From positions 310,001 to 374,000 of the forward strand of contig NZ_OY787464.1 of NCBI RefSeq assembly GCF_963678845.1: 64,000 bases of DNA, given 5' to 3'. The DNA is from an uncultured Bacteroides sp. Lineage in GTDB: Bacteria > Bacteroidota > Bacteroidia > Bacteroidales > Bacteroidaceae. The position numbers and the translations under genes were made by a program. Positions 34,324 to 42,976 of this stretch are shown here, piece by piece. Below the pieces are notes generated by a model. The model saw nothing but the letters and a program-made list of their open reading frames with translations, was not told the DNA's origin and searched no databases. The first letter of the stretch is position 1; every line of letters starts with the position of its first letter.

Positions 34324-35010
34324 ATGAACAAATATATTTTATTACTACTATTAGTCTGGATATCTATTCCTGCAGCAGCTCAACTTGGTGAACAAAGAAA
34401 CAATCTATCTATCGGTATAAGTGGTGGAGCAAACTATAACAATGTTTCTTTCACTCCTACCATTAAACAAAAAGGATATCTGGCACCCACAGGAGGGATA
34501 ACCGCCCGCTATATCTCTGAGAAGTATTTTTCAATGTTATGCGGAGTACAGCTGGAGCTGAATTACTCTCAACGTGGTTGGGAAGAAAATATTCAGGACA
34601 ACACAAACACCTATAGCCGTACAATGACTTATCTTGAAGTACCATTTCTCGCTCATCTGGCTTTTGGCAAAGAAAAGAGTGGACTATTCTTTATCAATAT
34701 GGGTCCACAGGTAGCTTATCTTTTAAGTGAGAAGGAACACTACAGTGCTGACTGGGATGCTAGTAAGCGCTCTAATGGAATAAACTATCAATACGGAAAG
34801 ATGGCTGAGAATAAACTTGATTATGGACTTTTAGGTGGCGGTGGAATAGAAATACCTACAAGGATAGGAGAATTCCTTTTAGAAGGACGTTACTATTTGG
34901 GACTGGCCGACTTTTACAAAAACAATCAGGCAAATACTGATAATTTTGAGAAATCATCACATAATACTATTACCGTAAAGCTGACTTATTTATTTAATCT
35001 ATCAAAATAA
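34324..35010 (+). CDS. Outer membrane beta-barrel protein, PorT-like
   Basis: 228 residues. Signal peptide ends at PAAAQ (about 19). The body has alternating strands rich in Gly and aromatic residues (SIGISGGANYNNVSF, LECPF-like LEVPFLAHLAFG, FINMGPQVAYLLS). It matches the OMP_b-brl_2 family that includes PorT-like barrels. It starts 3 bp after the LysM protein's stop, which implies joint translation and a working pair across the periplasm. Specific function unknown. Confidence 0.85.
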   Translation: MNKYILLLLLVWISIPAAAQLGEQRNNLSIGISGGANYNNVSFTPTIKQKGYLAPTGGITARYISEKYFSMLCGVQLELNYSQRGWEENIQDNTNTYSRTMTYLEVPFLAHLAFGKEKSGLFFINMGPQVAYLLSEKEHYSADWDASKRSNGINYQYGKMAENKLDYGLLGGGGIEIPTRIGEFLLEGRYYLGLADFYKNNQANTDNFEKSSHNTITVKLTYLFNLSK

Positions 35011-35033
35011 GAAATAACAACCAACAATATGAG

Positions 35034-35074
35034 AAGAGGCCGCCTACTGAAAAGTAAGTGGCCTCTTTTTTTAA
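35034..35074 (+). terminator. Terminator after the LysM-barrel pair
   Basis: AAGAGGCC arm (35034-35041, stem extended to 15 bp with one mismatch) pairs with the arm ending at 35067, followed by a T run. Confidence 0.88.
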
Positions 35075-35112
35075 TGTCTTTTTTAAGGTAATTCCGTTAA
35101 AAGGAAAGGTTC

Positions 35113-35568
35113 TTATCTGATTCTGTCAGCAGCTCTAACCTTATTTTCATCTTTGCGTATTGCACGAATTGCAAGATAATTTATTATCATAGCAATCAAT
35201 GGAAAACAAAGGCCTAAAGAGAACTGATAAGTAGTCTGAGTATTGCTCTTAGTCAAAAGCATAGACAAAAGAAATACAATATAATATCCTGCAAGAATAA
35301 GAGTGTTAAACACACACATTCTTATTTGCAACTTTCTGTTCTTGAATAAGAATATAGTGGCAACAGATATCAAAGCACCTAAAATAAGCAGCGCAAGTTG
35401 TCCCCATGGAGTGTAATTCAATCCGGCGCTGGGAAGAGCTACATGCAAAGGAGTAAAAGGATAAAGCATGCCATTCTTATCAAGGAAAGAGCCTACAGGT
35501 AAAAAGATATTTGATGTCAATAAAGCCGTAACAAGCAATAAATAAACACTTTGAATGCGTTGTATCAT
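35113..35568 (-). CDS. DUF4293 family membrane protein
   Basis: 151 residues. Four membrane segments (about 8-27, 55-75, 82-107, 115-137) and a start MIQRIQSVYLLL that is the hallmark of DUF4293, a Bacteroidota-only family. It carries a basic tail (AIRKDENKVRAADRIR). Function unknown. It follows rpoZ and bamD in the same direction; this gene order is common in Bacteroidota, so a shared transcript is likely. Confidence 0.88.
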   Translation of the reverse strand: MIQRIQSVYLLLVTALLTSNIFLPVGSFLDKNGMLYPFTPLHVALPSAGLNYTPWGQLALLILGALISVATIFLFKNRKLQIRMCVFNTLILAGYYIVFLLSMLLTKSNTQTTYQFSLGLCFPLIAMIINYLAIRAIRKDENKVRAADRIR

Positions 35569-35644
35569 AATTGTAATTTAAATTCGGTTATTAATATAAA
35601 AAAGAAAGCCGCTTCAGTAATGAAACGGCCTATCTGAAGATTTT

Positions 35645-35980
35645 CTATTGCAATTTTTCTTTTTCCTTTGCTGGATTTCTATAATAAACCTTTCCTTCCT
35701 GATATTCCTGTGAAGCAATCAGATTAGGTTTAGGTAGTTTTTCGTAATAGCGAGAGATTTCAATCTGCTCTCTATTCTCAAACACTTCCTCCATATTATC
35801 TGTATATGAAGCAAACTCCTGCAATTTCTTTGCCAGATCATTTTTAATTTCAACACTTATCTGATTGGCACGTTTACCAATAATTGAAACTGTTTCATAA
35901 ACATTACCAGTATCAGAACACAGATCCATCATGTCACGAGTAATGGTATTTGATGGAGCGTTTGTTTTTTTGTAATCCAT
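35645..35980 (-). CDS. rpoZ: RNA polymerase omega subunit (Rpb6-like)
   Basis: 111 residues. The omega/Rpb6 core is visible as NVYETVSIIGKRANQISVEI, the conserved helix that clamps beta-prime. The C-terminal part (SRYYEKLPKPNLIASQEYQE) is typical of the Bacteroidota form, which is longer than the E. coli protein and often left as hypothetical. It lies 16 bp after bamD. The order bamD-rpoZ-DUF4293 supports the call. Confidence 0.88.
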   Translation of the reverse strand: MDYKKTNAPSNTITRDMMDLCSDTGNVYETVSIIGKRANQISVEIKNDLAKKLQEFASYTDNMEEVFENREQIEISRYYEKLPKPNLIASQEYQEGKVYYRNPAKEKEKLQ

Positions 35981-35996
35981 AATTCTATTTTTGTAA

Positions 35997-36800
35997 TTAT
36001 TCTTTAACTTTTTTACTTGATTCTTTAAATATCTTTTCTACCTCTTTAGAGTATTTACTTTCCGGAAATTCATTTTTAAACGCATAATACTCGTCTACTG
36101 TTTCACGGAAACGATCACCCTTCTTTTCTTCAATACTTTGAATTGCCATTTCATATTTTGAACGCAACACCAAAATAGAAAGATCTTCGCGAAGCTTAGC
36201 ATAAGGATAATCTTTCAATGCATTTTGTGCAGTAATTACACAAGACTGATAATTATTGCCCATGTAATTTCCCATGTTAAAATACAACTTTGCCGACATA
36301 TACTCTTTAAGAACAAGCTTATCCTGCAAGGCAAAGATCATATCCTGAGCTTCCTGCTTCTTGGAACTCTGAGGAAAATATTCCATAAACATCTGCAGTT
36401 CCTGAATAGCTTTATATGTTCCCGACTGGTCTAATCTAGCTTCCGGTGTATCCAGACACAAAGATTTCCCTGAATGAAAACGAGCCAACTCAGTAAAAGT
36501 ACCTTTTGGGTAAGTAGTGTAATAAGTTGTAAAGTAGTGAGAAGCTGTGCTATAATCACCTTGGTTATAATAACTCATTGCAAGCATATAAAGCGATTCT
36601 TCGGCTTTATCTGTGCCTTTAAACTGCATGATCATATCCTCAAGCAATGTTGCAGACTTACTGTATTTACCTCTGGCAAAATAGTTCTTAGCTGCCTCAT
36701 ATTTGTACTCATAATCAGTACTTTTCAATAATTTATTATATTCTCCACAAGACGAGAGAGTACCAGCTATAAGTAATGTTAGGATGATATTTCTTTTCAT
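35997..36800 (-). CDS. bamD: Outer membrane assembly lipoprotein BamD
   Basis: 267 residues from the ATG at 36800. Part of the BAM complex that inserts beta-barrel proteins. A lipobox TLSSC (Cys18) is followed by TPR repeats: YEAAKNYFARGKYSKSATLL, MLAMSYYNQGDYSTASHYF, and YKAIQELQMFMEYFPQS. The frame can be read back to a TTG at 36851, but a -7 box (36819-36826) lies between, which fixes the start at 36800. It leads the bamD-rpoZ-DUF4293 operon. Confidence 0.93.
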   Translation of the reverse strand: MKRNIILTLLIAGTLSSCGEYNKLLKSTDYEYKYEAAKNYFARGKYSKSATLLEDMIMQFKGTDKAEESLYMLAMSYYNQGDYSTASHYFTTYYTTYPKGTFTELARFHSGKSLCLDTPEARLDQSGTYKAIQELQMFMEYFPQSSKKQEAQDMIFALQDKLVLKEYMSAKLYFNMGNYMGNNYQSCVITAQNALKDYPYAKLREDLSILVLRSKYEMAIQSIEEKKGDRFRETVDEYYAFKNEFPESKYSKEVEKIFKESSKKVKE

Positions 36801-36818
36801 TTCATTCAAAATAATGCG

Positions 36819-36826
36819 CAAAGTTA
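36819..36826 (-). promoter_or_regulatory. -7 box (TAACTTTG) of the bamD operon
   Basis: Exact TAnnTTTG match on the minus strand, 19 bp before the ATG at 36800. A TTG 22 bp upstream may serve as the -33 element. Confidence 0.75.
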
Positions 36827-36904
36827 CAGAATCCCTTTGAATAATACACAATTATTCAATGTTTTTTAATACAAAAATTATGATTACAAAGCGAATAACT
36901 CTTT

Positions 36905-37330
36905 TTAGAGTTTATATAAATCACTTGCGGCCAAAAGGTCAACCTTTTTTTCGGTCAGAACTTTTATGCAAGTATCCATGTCGCTTGGCCGGATAATTAC
37001 ATTTGCTGTGTCATTATTGGCAAATGAATACATATATTCAATAAATACTCCAGCTTCTGATAAGTAATTGAGTACCTTTGCCAAAGCACCCGGAACGTTA
37101 GGACAGTTAATTCCCACTACGTCTGTTATATTTACAGCGAAATGATTCTCCTTGAGTACTTTATACGCTCTGTCGGGGTCGGAGACGATTCCACGGAGAA
37201 TACCAAAATCTGCATTCTCGGCTATGCACAAAGCTGAAAGATTAATACCTTCTTTAGCTAAAACTTCGGTGACCTCTGTAAGTCTGCCAGACTTGTTTTC
37301 CAAAAAGATAGATAATTGTTTTGCTACCAT
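36905..37330 (-). CDS. ACT domain protein (two ACT domains)
   Basis: 141 residues. Two tandem ACT folds bind small ligands, usually amino acids: QLSIFLENKSGRLTEVTEVL in the first and CPNVPGALAKVLNYLSEAG in the second. No enzyme domain is attached. It is 52 bp after a phenylacetate-CoA ligase gene, the pairing usually seen in Bacteroidota and archaea. It is thought to sense an aromatic amino acid or its product for the ligase, which is an inference from context. Confidence 0.87.
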   Translation of the reverse strand: MVAKQLSIFLENKSGRLTEVTEVLAKEGINLSALCIAENADFGILRGIVSDPDRAYKVLKENHFAVNITDVVGINCPNVPGALAKVLNYLSEAGVFIEYMYSFANNDTANVIIRPSDMDTCIKVLTEKKVDLLAASDLYKL

Positions 37331-37382
37331 AACATTATGATTTACAATATATTAATTATGAATAGATTCACTATTGAATTAA

Positions 37383-38681
37383 TTATAGTTTTCTGTTGTC
37401 AATTACTCGTTTGGCTTTACCTACGCTTCTTTCAATGCTGCGTGGCTCTACCAGTTTCACATCAACCCCCAGTCCAAGAACGCTCTGCAGGCGAGAAGTT
37501 ATCTTCTTCTTCAATGCAAGCATCTTATTTATCTCATCAGAATAGAACTCAGGACGAACTTCTACCTTCAGTTCCATTCTATCGGTATTGTTCACACGAT
37601 CTACAGTGAGCAGGTAATGTGGCTCAAATTCCGGCAGTTCAAGTATCACTGATTCAATCTGAGTTGGGAATACATTCACACCACGAATAATAAGCATATC
37701 GTCACTTCTTCCCAGGATACGATCCATGCGTACCAACGTACGACCACATTCACATTTCTCATAATGAAGTGCGGTAAGGTCTTTGGTGCGATAACGAAGA
37801 AGTGGCATACCCTCTTTAGTCAAGTGAGTGAATACTAATTCTCCCGGCTGACCGGCTTCCACTGGTTGAAGTGTGTTTGGATCTACTATTTCAGGGAAGA
37901 AATGGTCCTCATTAAGGTGAGTACCGCTCTGATGCTCGCATTCAAAGCCTACGCCCGGACCAGAGATCTCACTTAAACCATATATATCATAAGCCTTTAT
38001 GCCTAGCTTGTCTTCAATTTCTTTACGCATGCTTTCTGTCCATGGCTCTGCACCAAAAGCACCAGCTTTGAGTTTAAAGTCTGCTCTGGGAATGCCCGAG
38101 TCTTTAATTGCATCGGCTATAAAAAGAGCGTATGAAGGAGTGCAACATAGAACGGTAGTTCCAAAGTCGTGCATCAACTGAATTTGTTTATCGGTGTTTC
38201 CACTCGACATAGGTATTACAGATGCACCAATGTTCTCGGCTCCATAATGAGCTCCTAGTCCGCCGGTGAAGAGTCCGTAACCATAAGCAATCTGAAATAT
38301 ATCTTTATTGTCGGCTCCATAAGCGGTAAAACAGCGGGAAAGGCACTCTGTCCACAGAGACAGGTCTTTACGTGTATAGCCCACCACAGTTGGCTTTCCA
38401 GTTGTACCGGATGAGCCATGGATTCTTACAATCTGTGACATAGGTACAGCACAAAGTCCGAACGGATAATTATCCCGAAGATCTGTTTTTGTGGTGAATG
38501 GCAGTTTAACGATATCTTCTATTCCATTAATATCATCTGGAGTGATGCCCAATTCCTGCATTTTTTTTCGGTAGAAAGGAGTGTTGTGGTATACATACTC
38601 CACCATTTTTTTCAATCTGATGCTCTGAATTTTGCGAAGTTCTTCGCGATTCATGCATTCGATACTTTCGTTCCAAATCAT
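37383..38681 (-). CDS. paaK: Phenylacetate-CoA ligase family protein
   Basis: 432 residues. An adenylate-forming enzyme that makes CoA thioesters of phenylacetate or indoleacetate with ATP. The AMP-binding motif GSSGTTGKPTVVGYT and YGLSEISGPGVGFEC are visible, with a C-terminal lid containing VFPTQIESV. Length is standard for PaaK. No other paa genes are nearby, so it probably serves aromatic amino acid fermentation rather than full phenylacetate breakdown. ACT gene follows. Substrate is inferred. Confidence 0.88.
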   Translation of the reverse strand: MIWNESIECMNREELRKIQSIRLKKMVEYVYHNTPFYRKKMQELGITPDDINGIEDIVKLPFTTKTDLRDNYPFGLCAVPMSQIVRIHGSSGTTGKPTVVGYTRKDLSLWTECLSRCFTAYGADNKDIFQIAYGYGLFTGGLGAHYGAENIGASVIPMSSGNTDKQIQLMHDFGTTVLCCTPSYALFIADAIKDSGIPRADFKLKAGAFGAEPWTESMRKEIEDKLGIKAYDIYGLSEISGPGVGFECEHQSGTHLNEDHFFPEIVDPNTLQPVEAGQPGELVFTHLTKEGMPLLRYRTKDLTALHYEKCECGRTLVRMDRILGRSDDMLIIRGVNVFPTQIESVILELPEFEPHYLLTVDRVNNTDRMELKVEVRPEFYSDEINKMLALKKKITSRLQSVLGLGVDVKLVEPRSIERSVGKAKRVIDNRKL

Positions 38682-38875
38682 CTTATTTCGCTATGTTTTT
38701 ATAGTTTTGTATCTCATTTTGCGATAAACTGATGCAAAGTAACGAAATAAATCGGAAAAACTATTATTTGTGACGAGATAATTAAAACACATCGATGAAT
38801 CGGGAATTTTTATCGATTAGTCCTTTTTACAGCGTTTAGGCTTCCTTTTTTATTTAATAAACGAGTGTTTTTACA

Positions 38876-38962
38876 CTCTTGTACAAAAGAATGCAATCTT
38901 CTGTACAAAACAATTCATTCTTTTGTACAGAAGAATGAATTGTTTTGTACAAGAGAATATAA
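38876..38962. repeat. Array B: four TGTACA units at exact 22-bp period
   Basis: GTACA lies at 38881, 38903, 38925 and 38947. Units are separated by AT-rich spacers containing AAGAATG. Bases 38902-38951 form a near-perfect palindrome: 21-bp perfect arms around an 8-bp centre with TGTACA. It lies between the divergent paaK and uvrB genes, 115 bp before uvrB. The rest of the 38682-39075 gap has only a TTACTTTG-like box and a weak TAACTTTA box before uvrB. Confidence 0.9.
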
Positions 38963-39075
38963 ACCTTTGGCCAATGAATTAAAATACATCCCGGGTATTA
39001 CACAAAATTAGTGCCAATAACCATCTTATTATATACCAAATTGTGTAACTTTACGCTTTTAAAGAAGAATACAAG

Positions 39076-41106
39076 ATGGATTTTGAACTAACATCAGACT
39101 ACCAGCCCACGGGAGATCAACCGGAAGCTATTGCTCAGCTTACCGAAGGGCTTAACAGCGGACTTCCCGCGCAAACGCTTCTTGGGGTAACCGGATCGGG
39201 GAAAACGTTTACAATTGCCAATGTGATTAAGAACGTGAATAAGCCAACCCTTATTTTGAGCCATAACAAGACTTTGGCTGCACAGCTTTATGGTGAGTTC
39301 AAAAGCTTTTTCCCTCAGAATGCAGTGGAATATTATGTTTCTTATTACGATTATTACCAGCCCGAAGCTTACCTTCCCAGCAGTGACACTTACATTGAAA
39401 AGGATTTAGCCATTAATGATGAGATAGATAAACTGCGGCTGGCAGCCACTTCTTCCCTGCTTTCAGGGCGTAAAGACATAGTGGTTATCTCTTCCGTGTC
39501 GTGTATTTATGGTATGGGAAATCCTTCGGACTTCTATAATAATGTAATTGACATTGAAGCCGGACGAGCCATCAACAGAAACGTTTTTCTTCGCCGGTTG
39601 GTAGATAGTCTCTATTCGCGCAATGATGTGGAACTGAATCGAGGTAATTTCCGTGTGAAAGGTGATACCGTAGATATCTTCCTTGCTTACTCAGACCATA
39701 TATTAAGGGTTGTTTTCTGGGGAGACGAGGTTGATTCCATTGAGGAAGTAGATCCGCTGTCAGGACTAAAGATTGCATCTTATGACGCTTATAAAATATA
39801 TCCGGCCAATCTCTTTATGACTACTAAAGAGAGTACTATTGGGGCCATTCATCAGATAGAAGATGACCTGACTCAACAAGTAAAATTCTTCGAGTCAATA
39901 GGAAAGCCTTATGAGGCGAAGCGCATATATGAACGGGTTACTTATGATATGGAGATGATTCGTGAGCTGGGACATTGTTCGGGCATTGAGAATTATTCGC
40001 GATACTTTGACGGTCGCGAGCCGGGTACTCGTCCTTACTGTCTGCTCGATTTCTTTCCCGATGATTTCCTTATTGTAATAGACGAAAGCCATGTTAGTGT
40101 GCCTCAGATAAGAGCCATGTATGGAGGCGACCGCGCACGCAAAACAAACCTTGTGGAATACGGTTTCCGTCTGCCGGCTGCCATGGATAACCGTCCGCTG
40201 AAGTTTGAAGAGTTTGAAAGTATTGCCAAGCAAGTGATCTATGTCAGTGCTACTCCGGCCGATTATGAGCTGGTTAGGAGTGAAGGCATTGTAGTGGAAC
40301 AGGTTATCAGACCTACCGGACTTCTTGATCCTGTTATACAGGTGAGGCCAAGTATGAATCAGATTGATGATTTGATGGAAGAGATTCAACTCACGATAGA
40401 GAATGAAGAACGAGTTCTTATCACAACGCTGACCAAACGAATGGCAGAGGAGCTAACAGATTATCTGTTGGGTAATGGCGTTAAATGTAATTATATTCAC
40501 AGCGATGTAGATACTATGGATCGTGTGAAAATCATGGAAGATCTTCGCACGGGCATTTACGATGTACTTATCGGGGTAAACCTTCTTCGTGAAGGGCTCG
40601 ACCTTCCGGAAGTTTCTCTCGTAGCCATTCTCGATGCGGACAAGGAAGGCTTCCTCCGCTCCCATCGATCACTGACTCAGACAGCAGGCCGTGCTGCCCG
40701 AAACGTGAACGGACGAGTAATTATGTACGCCGACAAGATTACGGACAGCATGAAGAAAACCATTGATGAGACAAATCGCCGCAGGGAAAAGCAGTTGGCC
40801 TACAACGAAGCCAATGGAATTGTGCCAACACAGATTAAGAAAGCTCTTAAGATGTCGGTATTCGGCGGTGGAGAAGGACAGCAAATGACCAAAGTTCCTA
40901 AGGCTTATGTGGAACCAACAGGTACAAATATAGCTGCCGATCCTATTATTAAGTACATGAATAAGTCTCAGCTGGAAAAGAATATTGAGAAGATTAAAAA
41001 ACAAATGCGCGATGCTGCCAAGAAGCTGGAATTCCTTGAAGCTGCTCAGTACAGGGATGAGCTTATCAAACTGGAAGATTTGCTGAAAGAGAAGTTTCCG
41101 GTATAA
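39076..41106 (+). CDS. uvrB: Excinuclease ABC subunit B
   Basis: 676 residues, normal length. The helicase-like damage-verifying subunit of excision repair. Motifs: Walker A LLGVTGSGKTFT, the beta-hairpin YYDYYQPEAYLP, DEXX box VIDESHVS, and motifs V-VI LDLPEVSLVAILDADKEG and TQTAGRAARN. The C-terminal UVR coiled-coil (EKIKKQMRDAAKKLEFLEAA) contacts UvrA and UvrC. It stands alone; uvrA is 8 kb away. Array B lies upstream, outside the promoter. Confidence 0.97.
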   Translation: MDFELTSDYQPTGDQPEAIAQLTEGLNSGLPAQTLLGVTGSGKTFTIANVIKNVNKPTLILSHNKTLAAQLYGEFKSFFPQNAVEYYVSYYDYYQPEAYLPSSDTYIEKDLAINDEIDKLRLAATSSLLSGRKDIVVISSVSCIYGMGNPSDFYNNVIDIEAGRAINRNVFLRRLVDSLYSRNDVELNRGNFRVKGDTVDIFLAYSDHILRVVFWGDEVDSIEEVDPLSGLKIASYDAYKIYPANLFMTTKESTIGAIHQIEDDLTQQVKFFESIGKPYEAKRIYERVTYDMEMIRELGHCSGIENYSRYFDGREPGTRPYCLLDFFPDDFLIVIDESHVSVPQIRAMYGGDRARKTNLVEYGFRLPAAMDNRPLKFEEFESIAKQVIYVSATPADYELVRSEGIVVEQVIRPTGLLDPVIQVRPSMNQIDDLMEEIQLTIENEERVLITTLTKRMAEELTDYLLGNGVKCNYIHSDVDTMDRVKIMEDLRTGIYDVLIGVNLLREGLDLPEVSLVAILDADKEGFLRSHRSLTQTAGRAARNVNGRVIMYADKITDSMKKTIDETNRRREKQLAYNEANGIVPTQIKKALKMSVFGGGEGQQMTKVPKAYVEPTGTNIAADPIIKYMNKSQLEKNIEKIKKQMRDAAKKLEFLEAAQYRDELIKLEDLLKEKFPV

Positions 41107-41191
41107 GCACAAGTAGCTTTGTATCTTAAAAGATAGTGCTGCAATACAAAATGTATATATTGTAATAATCAATAATAGAAAGGTGGTAATG

Positions 41192-41728
41192 ATGATTAAA
41201 GCGATTGAAGCCAGAAGAAGTATCAGAAAATATAAGAATCAGGAGGTTGAGGAGGAAAAGATAATTGAGCTACTTGAAAGCGCCCGCCTTGCTCCCTCAG
41301 GTAGTAATACTCAGCCGAGCCACTTTATTGTCGTTAAATCAAAGGAGAACAGAGAAAAGATAGCCAAAGTTTCCCATAACCAGAAATGGATGCTTACTGC
41401 TCCTATACATATTGTATGTGTGGCCGATTTGCAATGCCGGATAAAAGAAGGACATATCTCAATAAATGAATTAAGTCCGGAAGAAGAAGTAAAACAGATT
41501 ATCAGAGACACAGCCATCGCCATAGAGCATATTGCTCTGCAAGCTGTGGAACTAGGGTTGGGAACATGCTGGGTTGCCTGGTATACTCAGGAAGAATTCC
41601 GGCCAGTACTTAATATTCCGGAAGATAAATATGTAGTTTGCGTACTCACAGTAGGTTATCCGGATGAAGCGCCTAATCCGCGCCCCAGAAAATCACTGAA
41701 AGAAATAGTGCACCACGAGCGGTGGTAA
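41192..41728 (+). CDS. Nitroreductase family protein
   Basis: 178 residues. An FMN-dependent oxidoreductase. It has the typical start AIEARRSIRKYKNQEV (Arg-rich FMN contact), APSGSNTQPSHFIVV, and GLGTCWVAWY. Starts are possible at GTG 41183 and ATG 41189. I choose 41192 because a Shine-Dalgarno AGGTGG (41181-41186) then sits 5 nt upstream. Monocistronic; the MITE-like element follows at once. Natural substrate unknown. Confidence 0.85.
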   Translation: MIKAIEARRSIRKYKNQEVEEEKIIELLESARLAPSGSNTQPSHFIVVKSKENREKIAKVSHNQKWMLTAPIHIVCVADLQCRIKEGHISINELSPEEEVKQIIRDTAIAIEHIALQAVELGLGTCWVAWYTQEEFRPVLNIPEDKYVVCVLTVGYPDEAPNPRPRKSLKEIVHHERW

Positions 41729-41732
41729 TAAA

Positions 41733-41922
41733 AAAAAGAGCTGTCTTAAAATTAGGAAAGTGAAATAATCTCACTGTTATTCGTAATTTCAACTATAAAA
41801 ATTCCCCTTATATTAGCTTGCTCTATTTATAAACCAAGCTAAAATAAGGGGAGTTTTCTTTAAAGAGGTTTCAATCTATGAGATTTTCAGTTCTGAAACT
41901 CTATTTTGATACAGCCTCTTTT
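41733..41922. mobile_element. MITE-like element with IS1182-type ends
   Basis: About 190 bp between the nitroreductase and alcohol dehydrogenase genes. The ends are inverted repeats: AAAAAGAG-CTGTCTTAAAAT on the left and AAAAGAGGCTGTATCAAAAT (reverse complement) on the right, with weaker match inward for about 50 bp. GAGGCTGTCTCAAAA-type ends are known from IS1182-like elements. The centre forms a 21-bp stem (41800-41820 with 41835-41855, two mismatches). There is no transposase. The central hairpin may also end transcription of both flanking convergent genes. Confidence 0.65.
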
Positions 41923-41933
41923 CAAGTATAATA

Positions 41934-42950
41934 CTAGAATTCCACAAGTATTCTGAATACCTTTCCAGGGTTTGCAGCCCATTCTTCCATTGCACCAAGT
42001 GCATTTTCAGGAGTTACAATCTTAGAAATCAATTCGTCCTTAGGACAAGTTCCTTGTTGCAGGTATTTTGCCACAGCACGGAAGTCGGCAGGAAGAGCAT
42101 TACGTGAACCACGAATATCAAGTTCCTTCTGAACAAAGTATTTTGTCTGGAAAGAAACTTCACTCTTAGCGTAACCAATGCAAACCACACGGCCGGTAAA
42201 TGCAACTTCATCAACAGCACATCTGTAAGTGAAAGGACTACCTACAGCTTCAATCACTACATCTGGTCCAAGACCATCTGTTATTTCAAGAAGACGTTCG
42301 TGAAGGTTTTCTGTTCCTGAGTTAATGCCGTAAGCTGCACCTACACGCTTTGCCAAAGCAAGCTTTTCATCGTCAAGATCAACAGCAATCACTGTTGCTC
42401 CACGTAATGAAGCTCTCACGATAGCGCCCATACCAATCATTCCACAACCAATAACCATCACAACATCAATGTCAGTTACCTGAGCACGTGATACTGCATG
42501 GAAACCTACGCTCATTGGTTCAATAAGCGCGCAGTCTCTTGGAGTGGTATCAGCAGCAGGAATTACTTTCGACCATGGAAGGGCAAGATACTCTCCCATT
42601 GCTCCGTTGCGCTGTACGCCAAATGTTTCGTTGTGCTCGCAGGCATTTACTCTTCCGTTACGGCAAGATGCACACTTACCGCAGTTTGTGTAAGGATTAA
42701 CGGTTACACTCATTCCAACAGTAAACCCGGCCGGAACGTCCTTACCTATGCTTTCTATTACTGCACCCACTTCATGACCAGGGATAATAGGAAGTTTTAC
42801 CATTGGGTTCTTACCTAAAAATGTATTCAGGTCGGAACCGCAGAAACCTACGTATTTAATTTTAATCAAGATCTCGTCATCTTTCATGACTGGTTTGTTT
42901 ACTTCCACCACCTTTAGTTCTCCAGGGGCTGTAATTTGAATCGCTTTCAT
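41934..42950 (-). CDS. Zinc-dependent medium-chain alcohol/polyol dehydrogenase
   Basis: 338 residues. Catalytic zinc ligands: Cys in GFCGSDLN and His-Glu in PGHEVGAV. The structural zinc site is CGKCASCRNGRVNAC, and the NAD fold shows VIGCGMIGMGAIV. The last gene of a four-gene sugar operon. In the non-phosphorylating fucose route this position would suit the oxidation of a 2-keto-3-deoxy-fuconate-type intermediate, but this is inference from context. A sorbitol- or threonine-dehydrogenase-like activity is the alternative. Confidence 0.85.
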   Translation of the reverse strand: MKAIQITAPGELKVVEVNKPVMKDDEILIKIKYVGFCGSDLNTFLGKNPMVKLPIIPGHEVGAVIESIGKDVPAGFTVGMSVTVNPYTNCGKCASCRNGRVNACEHNETFGVQRNGAMGEYLALPWSKVIPAADTTPRDCALIEPMSVGFHAVSRAQVTDIDVVMVIGCGMIGMGAIVRASLRGATVIAVDLDDEKLALAKRVGAAYGINSGTENLHERLLEITDGLGPDVVIEAVGSPFTYRCAVDEVAFTGRVVCIGYAKSEVSFQTKYFVQKELDIRGSRNALPADFRAVAKYLQQGTCPKDELISKIVTPENALGAMEEWAANPGKVFRILVEF

Positions 42951-42976
42951 AATTATTTTATTTTAAAAAACTCTGA

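Noticed and set aside
38876..38962. Array B (and arrays A, C, D, E) as CRISPR arrays
   Set aside because: The period is only 22 bp, the 'spacers' are shared between arrays B and C, and no cas genes are in the window.
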